Shown piece by piece: positions 51,606 through 59,768 of a DNA stretch of 64,000 nt. This DNA comes from Leifsonia aquatica H1aii (GTDB taxonomy: Bacteria > Actinomycetota > Actinomycetes > Actinomycetales > Microbacteriaceae), in contig NZ_AYMR01000021.1 in NCBI RefSeq assembly GCF_000633535.1, forward strand, positions 1 to 64,000. Direction: 5' to 3'. Each line of letters starts with the position of its first letter. Position 1 is the first letter of the stretch. The position numbers were made by a program, and so were the translations under genes. The notes beneath the pieces are model-generated. The model worked only from the letters and a program-made list of their open reading frames with translations, was not told the origin of the DNA and did no database searches.

Positions 51606-52580
51606 ATGCCTCTCTCCGACCTCACGCATGCCGAGCTGCTCGCCTACCGCCCGGAGGTCGACGAACCGGCCGACTTCGACGCGTTCTGGACCGGGACGCT
51701 GGCCGAGGCCCGGGCCGCGGGCGGACGCACCGACCGCGTCCCGGCCGAGACCCCGATCACGCAGCTGATCGTCGAGGACTTCACCTTCCCCGGCTTCGGA
51801 GGGGAGCCGGTGCGCGCCTGGATCACCCGGCCGCGCGACGCCGACGGTCCGCTGCCCGCCGTCGTGCAGTATCAGGGCTACGGCGGCGGCCGCGGCCTCC
51901 CCGGCGACAACCCGCTGTGGGCGCTCGCGGGATACGTCCACGTCATGGTGGACACCCGTGGACAGGGCAGTCGCTGGGGATCCGGCGGCGACACCCCCGA
52001 TCCGCACGGCTCCGGACCGTCGATCCCCGGTTTCATGACGCGGGGCATCGAGGACCCGCGCGACTACTACTACCGCCGCGTCTTCACGGACGCGGTGCGG
52101 GCGGTCGACGCCGCACGCGACCTCCCCTTCGTCGACGGGGCGCGCATCGCCGTCACCGGCGGCAGCCAGGGCGGCGGGATCGCCATCGCGGCCGGGGCGC
52201 TGGCCGACGGCGTGGGCGCCGTGCTTCCCGACATCGCCTTCCTCTGCGCGTACCGGCGCGGCGCGGACGTGGCGGCGGAGGGCCCGTTCGTCGAGCTGGC
52301 CCAGTACCTCTCGGTCCACCGCGGCCGGGTGGACGAGGTCTTCCGCACCCTGTCGTACTTCGACGGCGTCAACTTCGCCCGCCGCATCCACGCGCCCGCA
52401 CTGTTCTCGATCGCCCTGATGGACACGGTCGTGCCGCCGTCGACCACATTCGCCGCCTACAACCACCTCGCGTCCGCGGACCGCACCGTGGAGGCCTACG
52501 CGTTCAACAACCACGAGGGCGGAGGCACCGTGCACTGGCAGAAGCAGGCGGCCTGGCTGGCCGAGCGCTTCGCCGCCTGA
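51606..52580 (+). CDS. Acetyl xylan esterase / cephalosporin-C deacetylase-like hydrolase (AXE1 family)
   Basis: A 324-residue cytosolic alpha/beta hydrolase. The AXE1 N-terminal pattern MPLSDLTHAELLAYRPEVDEPADFDAFW is followed by VDTRGQGSRWGSGGDTPDP, the nucleophile elbow VTGGSQGGGIAIAAG, Asp in IALMDTVVPPSTTFAAYNH and His in NNHEGGG. The enzyme removes acetyl groups from imported xylo-oligosaccharides. A second ATG at 51597 lacks support. CACAAT (51593-51598) lies at -10 distance from ATG 51606, so the mRNA may be leaderless. Neighbouring beta-xylosidase, xylA and xylB genes agree with xylan use. Confidence 0.88.
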   Translation: MPLSDLTHAELLAYRPEVDEPADFDAFWTGTLAEARAAGGRTDRVPAETPITQLIVEDFTFPGFGGEPVRAWITRPRDADGPLPAVVQYQGYGGGRGLPGDNPLWALAGYVHVMVDTRGQGSRWGSGGDTPDPHGSGPSIPGFMTRGIEDPRDYYYRRVFTDAVRAVDAARDLPFVDGARIAVTGGSQGGGIAIAAGALADGVGAVLPDIAFLCAYRRGADVAAEGPFVELAQYLSVHRGRVDEVFRTLSYFDGVNFARRIHAPALFSIALMDTVVPPSTTFAAYNHLASADRTVEAYAFNNHEGGGTVHWQKQAAWLAERFAA

Positions 52581-52950
52581 CCTGCGCCTGCCCCGCGCCG
52601 CGCCCGCGCCGCGCCGCGCCCGCTGCAGTTCGGGACGAACGCGGTAGCGACCGCTGCGGTTCGGGACGAACGCGGTGCGGCGCCGCACGGCAAACGTCCC
52701 GAGACACCGCGGTCGCACCCACACCGCGGTCGCACGCGCACCGTAGCCGGCCGGCGCGCGCGGCCGCGACCGCTGCGGTTCGGGGCGAACGCGGTAGCGA
52801 CCGCTGCGGCTCGGGACGAACGCGATAGCGACCGCTGCGGTTCGGGACGAACGCGGTACGGCGCCGCACCGCAAACGTCCCGAGACACCGCGGTAACGCG
52901 GGCGCACCGCGCCCGGACGGCGGCGGTCACGCGGGCGCGCCCGCGGCGCG
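52581..52950. other. Gene-free interval between convergent genes, filled with repeats
   Basis: This 370-bp gap separates the esterase stop from the stop of the next LacI gene. No reading frame has coding character. The stretch 52620-52898 is a duplicated repeat block, described separately. The flanks are low-complexity GC (GCGCCGCGCC type). Confidence 0.75.
52620..52898. repeat. Duplicated block of five 31-bp repeats with nested hairpins
   Basis: The unit begins CCGCTGCGGTTCGGGACGAA and continues to GTAGCGA (31 bp). Copies start at 52620, 52651, 52770, 52801 and 52832. The copies at 52651 and 52832 run into a nearly identical 35-bp tail, so the region is two blocks (52620-52718 and 52770-52898). 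Each unit contains GTTCG-GGA-CGAAC (variant in two copies). Each tail folds back: TCGGGACG pairs with CGTCCCGA around an inner GTGCGGC-GCCGCAC stem (52675-52688). Confidence 0.85.
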
Positions 52951-53946
52951 TCAGCGCGGGGGTGCGGTGGTGCCGCGCTCGACGAGGCGGGTGGGCAGCA
53001 CGAGCTGCGTCTTCTCCGGGGTCTCCCCCGCCAGGAGCGCGGTCAGCAGGCCCACGGCCGCCGCGCCGAGCTGCTGGATGGGTTGGCGGACGGTCGTCAG
53101 CGGCGGAACGGACTGCACCGCCTCGGGGATGTCGTCGAAGCCGACGACGGACAGGTCGCGCGGCACCTGGAGGCCGAGCTCGGCCGCGACGTCGAGCACC
53201 GCGATGGCGGAGAGGTCGTTGGCGGCGAACACCGCGGTGGGCCGGTCCGGCCCGGCGAGCAGCCGCTTGGCCGCCCCGCGCCCGGTGTCCTGCTCGTACC
53301 GGCCGACCGCGACCAGGTCGGGGTCGAACGCGATGCCGGCCTCCCCCAGGGCGCGCCGGTAGCCCGCATCGCGCAGTCCGGAGGAGCGCAGATCCGGCCG
53401 CCCGGCGACGAAGCCGATGCGGCGGTGCCCGAGGCCGATCAGGAACTGGGTGGCGTGGCGGGCCCCGCCGAAGCTGTCGGACTCGACGGTGGGCAGGTCC
53501 GCGCGCCCGGTGTGCGGGTCGATCGCGACGATGGGGACGTCGGCGGAGACGTTCACCACCGTCGGGGTGACCATGATCACCCCGTCGATCAGCGTCCCGC
53601 TCAGCCGGCTGAGCGAGCGGCGCTCCCACCCCTCGGGCGAGAGCTGACGCGAGCCGCTGTAGGCCAGGAGGTCGTAGCGCGAGTCGTGCAGGGCCGCGCC
53701 GACGCCTTTCAGGATCTCGGCGCTGAACGGCTCGAAGTCGGCCACGAGCACGCCGATCACCCCGGTCCGCCGCGACCGCATGCTGCTCGCCACCAGGCTG
53801 GACTCGTAGCCGAGCTCCTCCACGACCTGCAGCACGCGCTCCACGGTGGCGACGGCGACGCCGTAGCGGCCGTTCACGGCCTTGGAGACCGTCGCCACCG
53901 AGACGCCGGCGGCGGCGGCGACGTCGTTGATCGTGGGGCGGCTCAT
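52951..53946 (-). CDS. LacI-family regulator of the xylo-oligosaccharide importer
   Basis: A 331-residue repressor. The HTH is TINDVAAAAGVSVATVSKAVNGRYGVAVATVERVLQVV, and the sensor domain contains GVIGVLVADFEPFSAEILKGV and VVGFDDIPEAVQSVPPLTTVRQPIQQLG. ATG 53946 is the family start; the frame upstream crosses operator DNA. It is divergent from an importer operon, across a 172-bp region with three GAAAACG words. It resembles the BxlR/XylR-type LacI repressors that control xylobiose uptake in streptomycetes, but the ligand is inferred from context. Confidence 0.88.
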   Translation of the reverse strand: MSRPTINDVAAAAGVSVATVSKAVNGRYGVAVATVERVLQVVEELGYESSLVASSMRSRRTGVIGVLVADFEPFSAEILKGVGAALHDSRYDLLAYSGSRQLSPEGWERRSLSRLSGTLIDGVIMVTPTVVNVSADVPIVAIDPHTGRADLPTVESDSFGGARHATQFLIGLGHRRIGFVAGRPDLRSSGLRDAGYRRALGEAGIAFDPDLVAVGRYEQDTGRGAAKRLLAGPDRPTAVFAANDLSAIAVLDVAAELGLQVPRDLSVVGFDDIPEAVQSVPPLTTVRQPIQQLGAAAVGLLTALLAGETPEKTQLVLPTRLVERGTTAPPR

Positions 53947-53966
53947 GGAGCGCGAGCCTAGCACCG

Positions 53967-54003
53967 GAAAACGCTCTTGAAAACGATATTGAAAACGTTT
54001 GAC
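53967..54003. promoter_or_regulatory. Triple GAAAACG operator array in the divergent LacI/importer promoter
   Basis: GAAAACG occurs at 53967, 53979 and 53991, exactly 12 bp apart. The last copy extends into TTGAAAACGTTTGAC (53989-54003) with the AAACGTTT palindrome typical of LacI-family operators. It sits 21-57 bp before the LacI start and 116-152 bp before the binding-protein start. The overlapping TTTGACA (53998-54004) is a possible -35 for the importer. Confidence 0.65.
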
Positions 54004-54118
54004 ACCCCTTCGGCCGATTGTCACACTGAGGACCGCCGGGATGCCCTCCCGGACCCCTGACACCACCACGGCGCCCCTCCTGCGGCGCCACTCAACGAAG
54101 AGAACGGGTTGGAATCAC

Positions 54119-55405
54119 ATGAAAGCCAAGAAACTCCTCATCGGAGCTTCGGTCGTCGCAGCCGGCGCGCTCGCGCTGAGCGGCTGCAGCGGCACGTCCG
54201 ACGGCTCCGGGGACGGCAAGGTCACCATGACGCTGTGGCAGAACTCGACCACGGGCCCCGGCCAGGACTTCTGGAAGAACGCGGCGGCCGGGTTCGAGAA
54301 GGAGAACCCGAACGTCACGATCAAGATCCAGGCGATCCAGAACGAGGACCTGGACGGCAAGCTCCAGACCGCACTGAACTCGGGCGACGCCCCGGACATC
54401 TTCCTGCAGCGCGGCGGCGGCAAGATGGCGGCGATGGTCCAGGCCGGCCAGCTCATGGACATGACGGACAAGATCAGCGCCGACACGAAGAAGGTCATCT
54501 CCGACGGATCGTTCAAGTCGGAGACCTACCAGGACAAGGTGTGGGCCATGCCCATCTCCGTGCTCCCCGGCGGCCTCTGGTACAGCAAGGACCTCTTCAC
54601 CGCGGCCGGGATCACCGAGGCTCCCGCCACCATCGACGACCTCAACGCCGACGTCACGAAGCTGAAGGCGACGGGCGTGGCCCCGATCGCGCTCGGCGCG
54701 AAGGACGCCTGGCCCGCCGCGCACTGGTACTACTGGTTCGCGCTGCGCGAGTGCGCCCCGGCGACGATGGAGAAGACGGCCGACTCGAAGAGCTTCTCGG
54801 ACCCGTGCTGGCTCAAGGCCGCGCAGGACCTGCAGGACTTCTCCGACACCAAGCCGTTCAACGACGGCTTCCTGACCACCTCCGCCCAGCAGGGCGCATC
54901 CAGCTCGGCCGGGCTGCTCGCCAACCACAAGGCGGCGATGGAGCTCATGGGCGCCTGGGACCCGGGAGTGATCGCCTCCCTCACCCCCGACGAGAAGCCC
55001 CTGCCCGACCTCGGCTTCTACCCGTTCCCGGAGCTCTCCGGCGGCAAGGGAGAGCCCGGGTCGATCATGGGCGGCGTCGACGGCTACTCGTGCTCGGTGA
55101 AGGCGCCGAAGGAGTGCGCGGACTTCCTCAACTACCTCGCCACGACCCCGGTGCAGACCGACTACTACAAGGCGTTCAACGCGCCGCCGGTGAACACCGA
55201 GGCCCAGAAGGCGGTCACCGAGCCCTACCTGCAGGACGTGCTCTCCGCCTACAACAAGGCGCCGTTCGTCTCGCAGTGGCTGGACACCGTGCTCGGCCAG
55301 AACGTCGGCAACGCGCTCAACGTCGCGGTCGTCGACATGCTGGCGGGCAAGAGCGACGCCAAGGGCCTCGTCCAGGCCGCGAACGACGCCGCCAAGAAGG
55401 GCTGA
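54119..55405 (+). CDS. Sugar ABC importer solute-binding lipoprotein, third importer
   Basis: A 428-residue family 1 binding protein with a KKLL-type signal and lipobox LSGC. VTMTLWQNSTTGPGQDFWKNAAAGFEKENPNVTIKIQ and AMELMGAWDPGVI are typical. ATG 54119 (MKAKKLLIGASVV) is chosen; the frame upstream is open but has no signal sequence. It heads an operon with two permeases and a GH3 enzyme, and xylA and xylB follow, so the ligand is probably a xylo-oligosaccharide. Confidence 0.9.
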   Translation: MKAKKLLIGASVVAAGALALSGCSGTSDGSGDGKVTMTLWQNSTTGPGQDFWKNAAAGFEKENPNVTIKIQAIQNEDLDGKLQTALNSGDAPDIFLQRGGGKMAAMVQAGQLMDMTDKISADTKKVISDGSFKSETYQDKVWAMPISVLPGGLWYSKDLFTAAGITEAPATIDDLNADVTKLKATGVAPIALGAKDAWPAAHWYYWFALRECAPATMEKTADSKSFSDPCWLKAAQDLQDFSDTKPFNDGFLTTSAQQGASSSAGLLANHKAAMELMGAWDPGVIASLTPDEKPLPDLGFYPFPELSGGKGEPGSIMGGVDGYSCSVKAPKECADFLNYLATTPVQTDYYKAFNAPPVNTEAQKAVTEPYLQDVLSAYNKAPFVSQWLDTVLGQNVGNALNVAVVDMLAGKSDAKGLVQAANDAAKKG

Positions 55406-55415
55406 GGACACGCCC

Positions 55416-56447
55416 GTGAGCAACACCCGCGAGACGACCTCGGCTCTCCTGCCGGATCTCGCGCAGCACAGCGGGGGCGCCGTCGCGGCGCCCCCGCCGT
55501 CGCCGCGCCGCCGCCGCGGTCTCGGCTGGGCCGGCCGGGCGGAGATCCTCCTGCTGGTCGGCCCGGCCGTCCTCGTCTTCCTCGCCTTCGTGATCTTCCC
55601 GGTGGCGATGGCGGCGTACTACGGCTTCTTCCGCTGGGCGGGCTACGGACCGCCCACCGACTTCGTCGGCCTGCAGAACTACATCGTCATCCTGACCGAC
55701 CCCGCCTTCCTCGACGCGCTGGGGCACAACGCCTTCATCGTCGTGATGTCGCTGGTGCTGCAGGGGCCGGTCGCCATCCTGCTGGCCCTGCTCCTCAACC
55801 GACGGATGCGCGGGCAGTCGATCATCCGCGTCCTCATCTTCGTGCCGTACGTGATCTCGGAGGTCGTCGTCGGCACCGGCTGGAGCCTCATGCTCCAGAC
55901 CAACGGCGCCCTGAACGGGCTGCTGGACAACCTCGGCCTCGGCTGGGTGGCGCACGACTGGCTCTCCGACCCGAACATCGCGATCTGGACGCTGATGGGC
56001 ATCCTGACGTGGAAGTACATCGGGTTCGCCGTCATCCTCTTCCTCGCCGGGCTGCAAGGCGTGCCCGAGGAGCTCTACGAGGCCGCCGCTCTGGACGGGG
56101 CATCGTACTGGCAGATCCAGCGCCGGATCACGCTGCCGCTGCTGGCGCCGACGCTGCGCATCTGGGCGTTCCTCTCGGTGATCGGGGCCCTGCAGCTGTT
56201 CGACCTGGTCTACATCATCTGGGGCCAGTACGTGGCCTCCACTGCCGGCACCTCGACGATGGCCACCTACATGGTGGCCAACGGCCGCAACGCGGGCAAC
56301 TACGGCTACGGCAACGCGGTGGCCGTCGTCATCTTCCTGATCTCGCTCGTCGTCGCGCTCATCTACCAGCGCTTCGTCCTGCGTCGCGACACCGCCGGGG
56401 CTCTAACGGAGGCCAAGGCTCCCCGAACCGGAAGGACGGTCCGATGA
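55416..56447 (+). CDS. Sugar ABC importer permease (MalF type), third importer
   Basis: A 343-residue permease starting at GTG 55416, 10 bp after the binding-protein stop. A Pro/Arg-rich cytoplasmic leader of about 40 residues precedes six membrane helices. The EAA loop is EELYEAAALDGASYWQIQRRITLPLL. Its stop overlaps the next permease start (ATGA). The order resembles bxlEFG-type xylobiose importers. Confidence 0.9.
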   Translation: MSNTRETTSALLPDLAQHSGGAVAAPPPSPRRRRGLGWAGRAEILLLVGPAVLVFLAFVIFPVAMAAYYGFFRWAGYGPPTDFVGLQNYIVILTDPAFLDALGHNAFIVVMSLVLQGPVAILLALLLNRRMRGQSIIRVLIFVPYVISEVVVGTGWSLMLQTNGALNGLLDNLGLGWVAHDWLSDPNIAIWTLMGILTWKYIGFAVILFLAGLQGVPEELYEAAALDGASYWQIQRRITLPLLAPTLRIWAFLSVIGALQLFDLVYIIWGQYVASTAGTSTMATYMVANGRNAGNYGYGNAVAVVIFLISLVVALIYQRFVLRRDTAGALTEAKAPRTGRTVR

Positions 56448-57319
56448 CCGCCGTCACCCTCGCCCGGAAGACGGGCACCGCCCGCAAGGCCACGCGCGGC
56501 CGCCTGCCCTGGGGCTCGCCCACGGTGTACTTCGTCGCCCTGATCGTGATCACGCTGATGCTGGCGCCGATCGCGTACATCATCATCGGCGGGTTCCGCA
56601 CCAACGCCCAGATCACGGTCGACCCGGCCGGACTGCCGAACCCGTGGAACCCGGGCAACTACCTGAACGTCCTCACCGGGGGCGTCTTCTGGCGTCAGGT
56701 GCTCAACTCCACGATCGCCGCGCTCACGACCACGATCGGCGCTGTCGGTCTCGGCCTGATGGCGAGCTACGTGCTCGCCCGGTACAGCTTCCGCGGTCGC
56801 GGAGCGCTGTACGCGCTCTTCGCCGCCGGGCTGATGTTCCCGATCACGGTCGCGATCACCCCGCTCTACATCGTGGTGCGCAACCTCGGGCTGATGAACT
56901 CGCTGGCCGGCGTGATCATCCCGCAGATCGCGTTCGCCCTGCCGACGACCATCATCATCCTGGTGCCGTTCCTGCGCGCGATCCCGGACGAGATCCAGGA
57001 GGCCGCGTTCATCGACGGCTGCAGCCGCCTGGGCTTCTTCTTCCGGATGGTGCTCCGGCTGTCGCTGCCGGGCGTCATCACCACGGGCATCCTCGCCTTC
57101 ATCGGCAGCTGGAACAGCTACCTGCTCCCGCTGTTCATCCTGAACAACGAGGCCACCTTCACGCTGCCGCTCGGGGTGCAGGCGTTCTCGTCGCAATACT
57201 CCGTCGACACGGCGAAGGTGCTCGCCTTCACCTCCCTGTCGATGATCCCGGCTCTGATCTTCTTCAGCCTGTTCGAGCGCCGCATCGTCGGCGGCCTGAC
57301 CGGCGCCGTCAAGGGCTGA
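56444..57319 (+). CDS. Sugar ABC importer permease (MalG type), third importer
   Basis: A 291-residue permease with six membrane helices and the EAA loop DEIQEAAFIDGCSRLGFFFRMVLRLSLP. ATG 56444 overlaps the upstream stop, and GGAAGGA provides the ribosome binding site. A GH3 enzyme gene begins 46 bp downstream, so import and hydrolysis are probably co-expressed. No ATPase gene is present. Confidence 0.9.
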   Translation: MTAVTLARKTGTARKATRGRLPWGSPTVYFVALIVITLMLAPIAYIIIGGFRTNAQITVDPAGLPNPWNPGNYLNVLTGGVFWRQVLNSTIAALTTTIGAVGLGLMASYVLARYSFRGRGALYALFAAGLMFPITVAITPLYIVVRNLGLMNSLAGVIIPQIAFALPTTIIILVPFLRAIPDEIQEAAFIDGCSRLGFFFRMVLRLSLPGVITTGILAFIGSWNSYLLPLFILNNEATFTLPLGVQAFSSQYSVDTAKVLAFTSLSMIPALIFFSLFERRIVGGLTGAVKG

Positions 57320-57365
57320 CGGCCCGGCACCGCCCGACCGCCCCGCAGAGAAACCGCAAGAGACT

Positions 57366-59720
57366 GTGAGTGAATCCATGACCGAAACCGCGCTCCCTCC
57401 CGTATCGGAACGCGTCCGCGCCCTGCTCGCGGAGATGACCCTCGACGAGAAGCTGGCGCAGCTGGTGGGGTACTGGGTCGACAAGGGCGACGAGCTGGTC
57501 GCCCCGATGGCGGGTGAGATGGGCAACCCCGGCCGCTACGAGGATGTGACCGCGAACGGCATCGGCCAGCTCACCCGGGTCTACGGCACCCGGCCCGTCG
57601 ACCCGGTGGAGCGCGCGGAGTGGCTGTGGGCCGAGCAGCGCCGGCTGCGGCAGGAGACCCGGCTGGGCATCCCGGCCCTCGTGCACGAGGAGTGCCTGAC
57701 CGGCCTCGCCGCGTGGAAGGCGGCCACGTTCCCGACCCCGCTCGCCTGGGGCGCGTCGTTCGATCCGGAGCTGGTGGAGCGGATGGCCGGGCTGATCGGC
57801 GCCTCGATGCGCGAGCTCGGCATCCATCAGGGCCTCGCCCCGGTGCTCGACGTCGTGCGCGACCCGCGCTGGGGCCGCGTCGACGAGTGCATCTCGGAGG
57901 ACCCGTACGTCGTCGGGACGATCGGGACCGCCTACGTCCGCGGGCTGCAGGACGCGGGCATCCACGCGACCCTGAAGCACTTCGTCGGCTACTCGGCTTC
58001 GCAGTCCGGCCGCAACCACGCTCCCGTCCACGCCGGCCCGCGCGAGGTGCGCGACACCCTCCTTCCGCCGTTCGAGATGGCCGTGCGTGACGGCGGGGTG
58101 CGCTCGGTGATGAACTCCTACGCCGAGATCGACGGCATCCCGATGGCGGCGAACCCCGAATACCTGACCGGGGTGCTTCGCGACGAGTGGGGCTTCGACG
58201 GCGTCGTGGTCGCGGACTACTTCTCGGTCGCCTTCCTGCACACCATGCACGGGGTCGCCGCCGATCTGGGCGAGGCAGCGGGGCTCGCCCTGGCCGCCGG
58301 GATCGACGTGGAGCTGCCCACCGGCGACGCCTTCCTCGGGCCGCTCGCCCAGGCGGTGCGGGCGGGGGAGGTCGACGAGGCACTCGTCGACCGGGCCGTG
58401 CTGCGCGTGCTCGCCCAGAAGGAGGAGCTCGGTCTGCTCGACGAGGACTTCGGCACGCCGCCCACGACCATCGACCTCGACACCCCGGCGCACCGTGCGG
58501 TCGCCCGCCGGATGGCGCAGGAGTCCGTGGTGCTGCTGACCAACGACGGGACCCTCCCCCTCGGTCCGGCGCCCGCACGCCTCGCCGTCGTCGGACCCAA
58601 CGCCGACACCGCCGAGGCCCTGATGGGCTGCTACTCGTTCGCCAACCACGTGCTCGCCCATCACCCGGAGGTCCCGCTCGGCTTCGAGATCCCGTCGGTG
58701 CTCGCCGGCCTGCGCGCGGAGTTCCCGGAAGCGGCCGTGGTGCACGAGCCGGGCTGCGCCGTCGAGGGCGACGACCGCGCGGGCATCCCGGCCGCGGTCG
58801 CCGCAGCGCAGGATGCCGACGTGGCGATCGTCGTCGTCGGCGACCGCGCCGGACTGTTCGGCCGGGGCACGGTCGGCGAGGGCAACGACGTGGAGAGCCT
58901 GGAACTGCCCGGTGTGCAGCGGGAGCTGGTCGAGGCCGTCGTCGGCACCGGGACGCCGGTGATCGTCGTGGTGCTCTCCGGGCGCCCCTACGCCCTGTCG
59001 TGGGCGATCGAGGGAGCCTCGGCGCCCTCCGCCCTCGTCCAGTCGTTCTTCCCCGGTGAGGAGGGCGCGGCCGCCATCGCCGCGATCGTCTCGGGAGCCG
59101 CCTCCCCCAGCGGACGGCTGCCCGTCTCGCTGCCGCGGTCGGCGGGGGCGCAGCCGTACTCCTACCTCCACCCCGCGCTCGGCGGCCCGAACGAGATCAC
59201 GAGCGCCGACAGCACGCCGGCCCTGCCCTTCGGCCACGGGCTGACCTACACGGCCTTCGCGCACACGGAGCTGGAGGTGGATGCCGACGTGCCGGCGGGC
59301 GGGTCGTTCACCGCGCGCGTCCGCGTCGCCAACACCGGCGAGCGCCGCGGGACGGATGTGGTCCAGCTCTACGCGCACGACGTCCACGCCAGCGCGACCC
59401 GGCCGGTCGCCCAGCTCCTCGGCTACGCCCGGGTCGAGCTGGACGCCGGGGAGGTGGCGGAGGTGCGGTTCGACGTCCCGACTGCTCGCCTCGCCTTCAC
59501 CGACCGCTCGTTGCGGAGGATCGTGGAGCCGGGTGCGATCGATCTGTGGGTGGGCCCGTCGTGCGGCGAGCGCGAGACCTCGGCCGCCCTGACCATCACC
59601 GGCGCGGTCCACCTCGTGACTCCGGAGGACGGCCGCATCGTCGCGACCGCGGTCGAGCGCGTCGGACTGACCTCCGCCCTCGCAGACGGGGGTCGCGGCG
59701 GACGCGATCTCCTGGTATAA
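57366..59720 (+). CDS. GH3 beta-xylosidase/beta-glucosidase
   Basis: A 784-residue cytosolic glycosidase (no signal peptide). The GH3 N-terminal barrel contains LKHFVGYSASQSGRNHAP and the nucleophile Asp284 in GFDGVVVADYFS. The C-terminal GH3 domain (about 390-600, SVVLLTNDGTLPLG, GDRAGLFGRGTVGEGND) is followed by a fibronectin type III-like domain (about 660-755). Beta-xylosidase is the likelier activity because xylA and xylB follow and an importer precedes. The start may be GTG 57366 or ATG 57378 (MTETALPPVSERV); both have weak ribosome binding sites. Confidence 0.88.
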   Translation: MSESMTETALPPVSERVRALLAEMTLDEKLAQLVGYWVDKGDELVAPMAGEMGNPGRYEDVTANGIGQLTRVYGTRPVDPVERAEWLWAEQRRLRQETRLGIPALVHEECLTGLAAWKAATFPTPLAWGASFDPELVERMAGLIGASMRELGIHQGLAPVLDVVRDPRWGRVDECISEDPYVVGTIGTAYVRGLQDAGIHATLKHFVGYSASQSGRNHAPVHAGPREVRDTLLPPFEMAVRDGGVRSVMNSYAEIDGIPMAANPEYLTGVLRDEWGFDGVVVADYFSVAFLHTMHGVAADLGEAAGLALAAGIDVELPTGDAFLGPLAQAVRAGEVDEALVDRAVLRVLAQKEELGLLDEDFGTPPTTIDLDTPAHRAVARRMAQESVVLLTNDGTLPLGPAPARLAVVGPNADTAEALMGCYSFANHVLAHHPEVPLGFEIPSVLAGLRAEFPEAAVVHEPGCAVEGDDRAGIPAAVAAAQDADVAIVVVGDRAGLFGRGTVGEGNDVESLELPGVQRELVEAVVGTGTPVIVVVLSGRPYALSWAIEGASAPSALVQSFFPGEEGAAAIAAIVSGAASPSGRLPVSLPRSAGAQPYSYLHPALGGPNEITSADSTPALPFGHGLTYTAFAHTELEVDADVPAGGSFTARVRVANTGERRGTDVVQLYAHDVHASATRPVAQLLGYARVELDAGEVAEVRFDVPTARLAFTDRSLRRIVEPGAIDLWVGPSCGERETSAALTITGAVHLVTPEDGRIVATAVERVGLTSALADGGRGGRDLLV

Positions 59721-59735
59721 GTTGACTGAAACAAC
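59716..59735 (+). promoter_or_regulatory. xylA: Promoter and operator-like repeat before xylA
   Basis: TATAAG (59716-59721), immediately at the GH3 stop codon, is a good -10 element without a clear -35. It runs into GTTG-actgaaa-CAAC (59721-59735), an inverted repeat resembling ROK/XylR-type operators. The xylA ATG is 33 bp further on. xylA therefore probably has its own xylose-responsive promoter as well as read-through from GH3. Confidence 0.45.
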
Positions 59736-59768
59736 AAATCACCGACGACGTTGAAGGAATCCAGAACC

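Noticed and set aside
52620-52898. CRISPR-like array of 31-bp repeats
   Set aside because: Repeats abut each other without unique spacers, copies are imperfect, and no cas genes are present.
52620-52898. LexA boxes in the repeats (GTTCG-GGA-CGAAC)
   Set aside because: The half-sites face the opposite way and the spacer is 3 bp, unlike TCGAAC-N4-GTTCGA.
57309-59612. Minus-strand open frame of 767 codons opposite the GH3 gene
   Set aside because: The plus strand encodes an intact GH3 enzyme with catalytic motif and good context; the minus-strand product is low-complexity.
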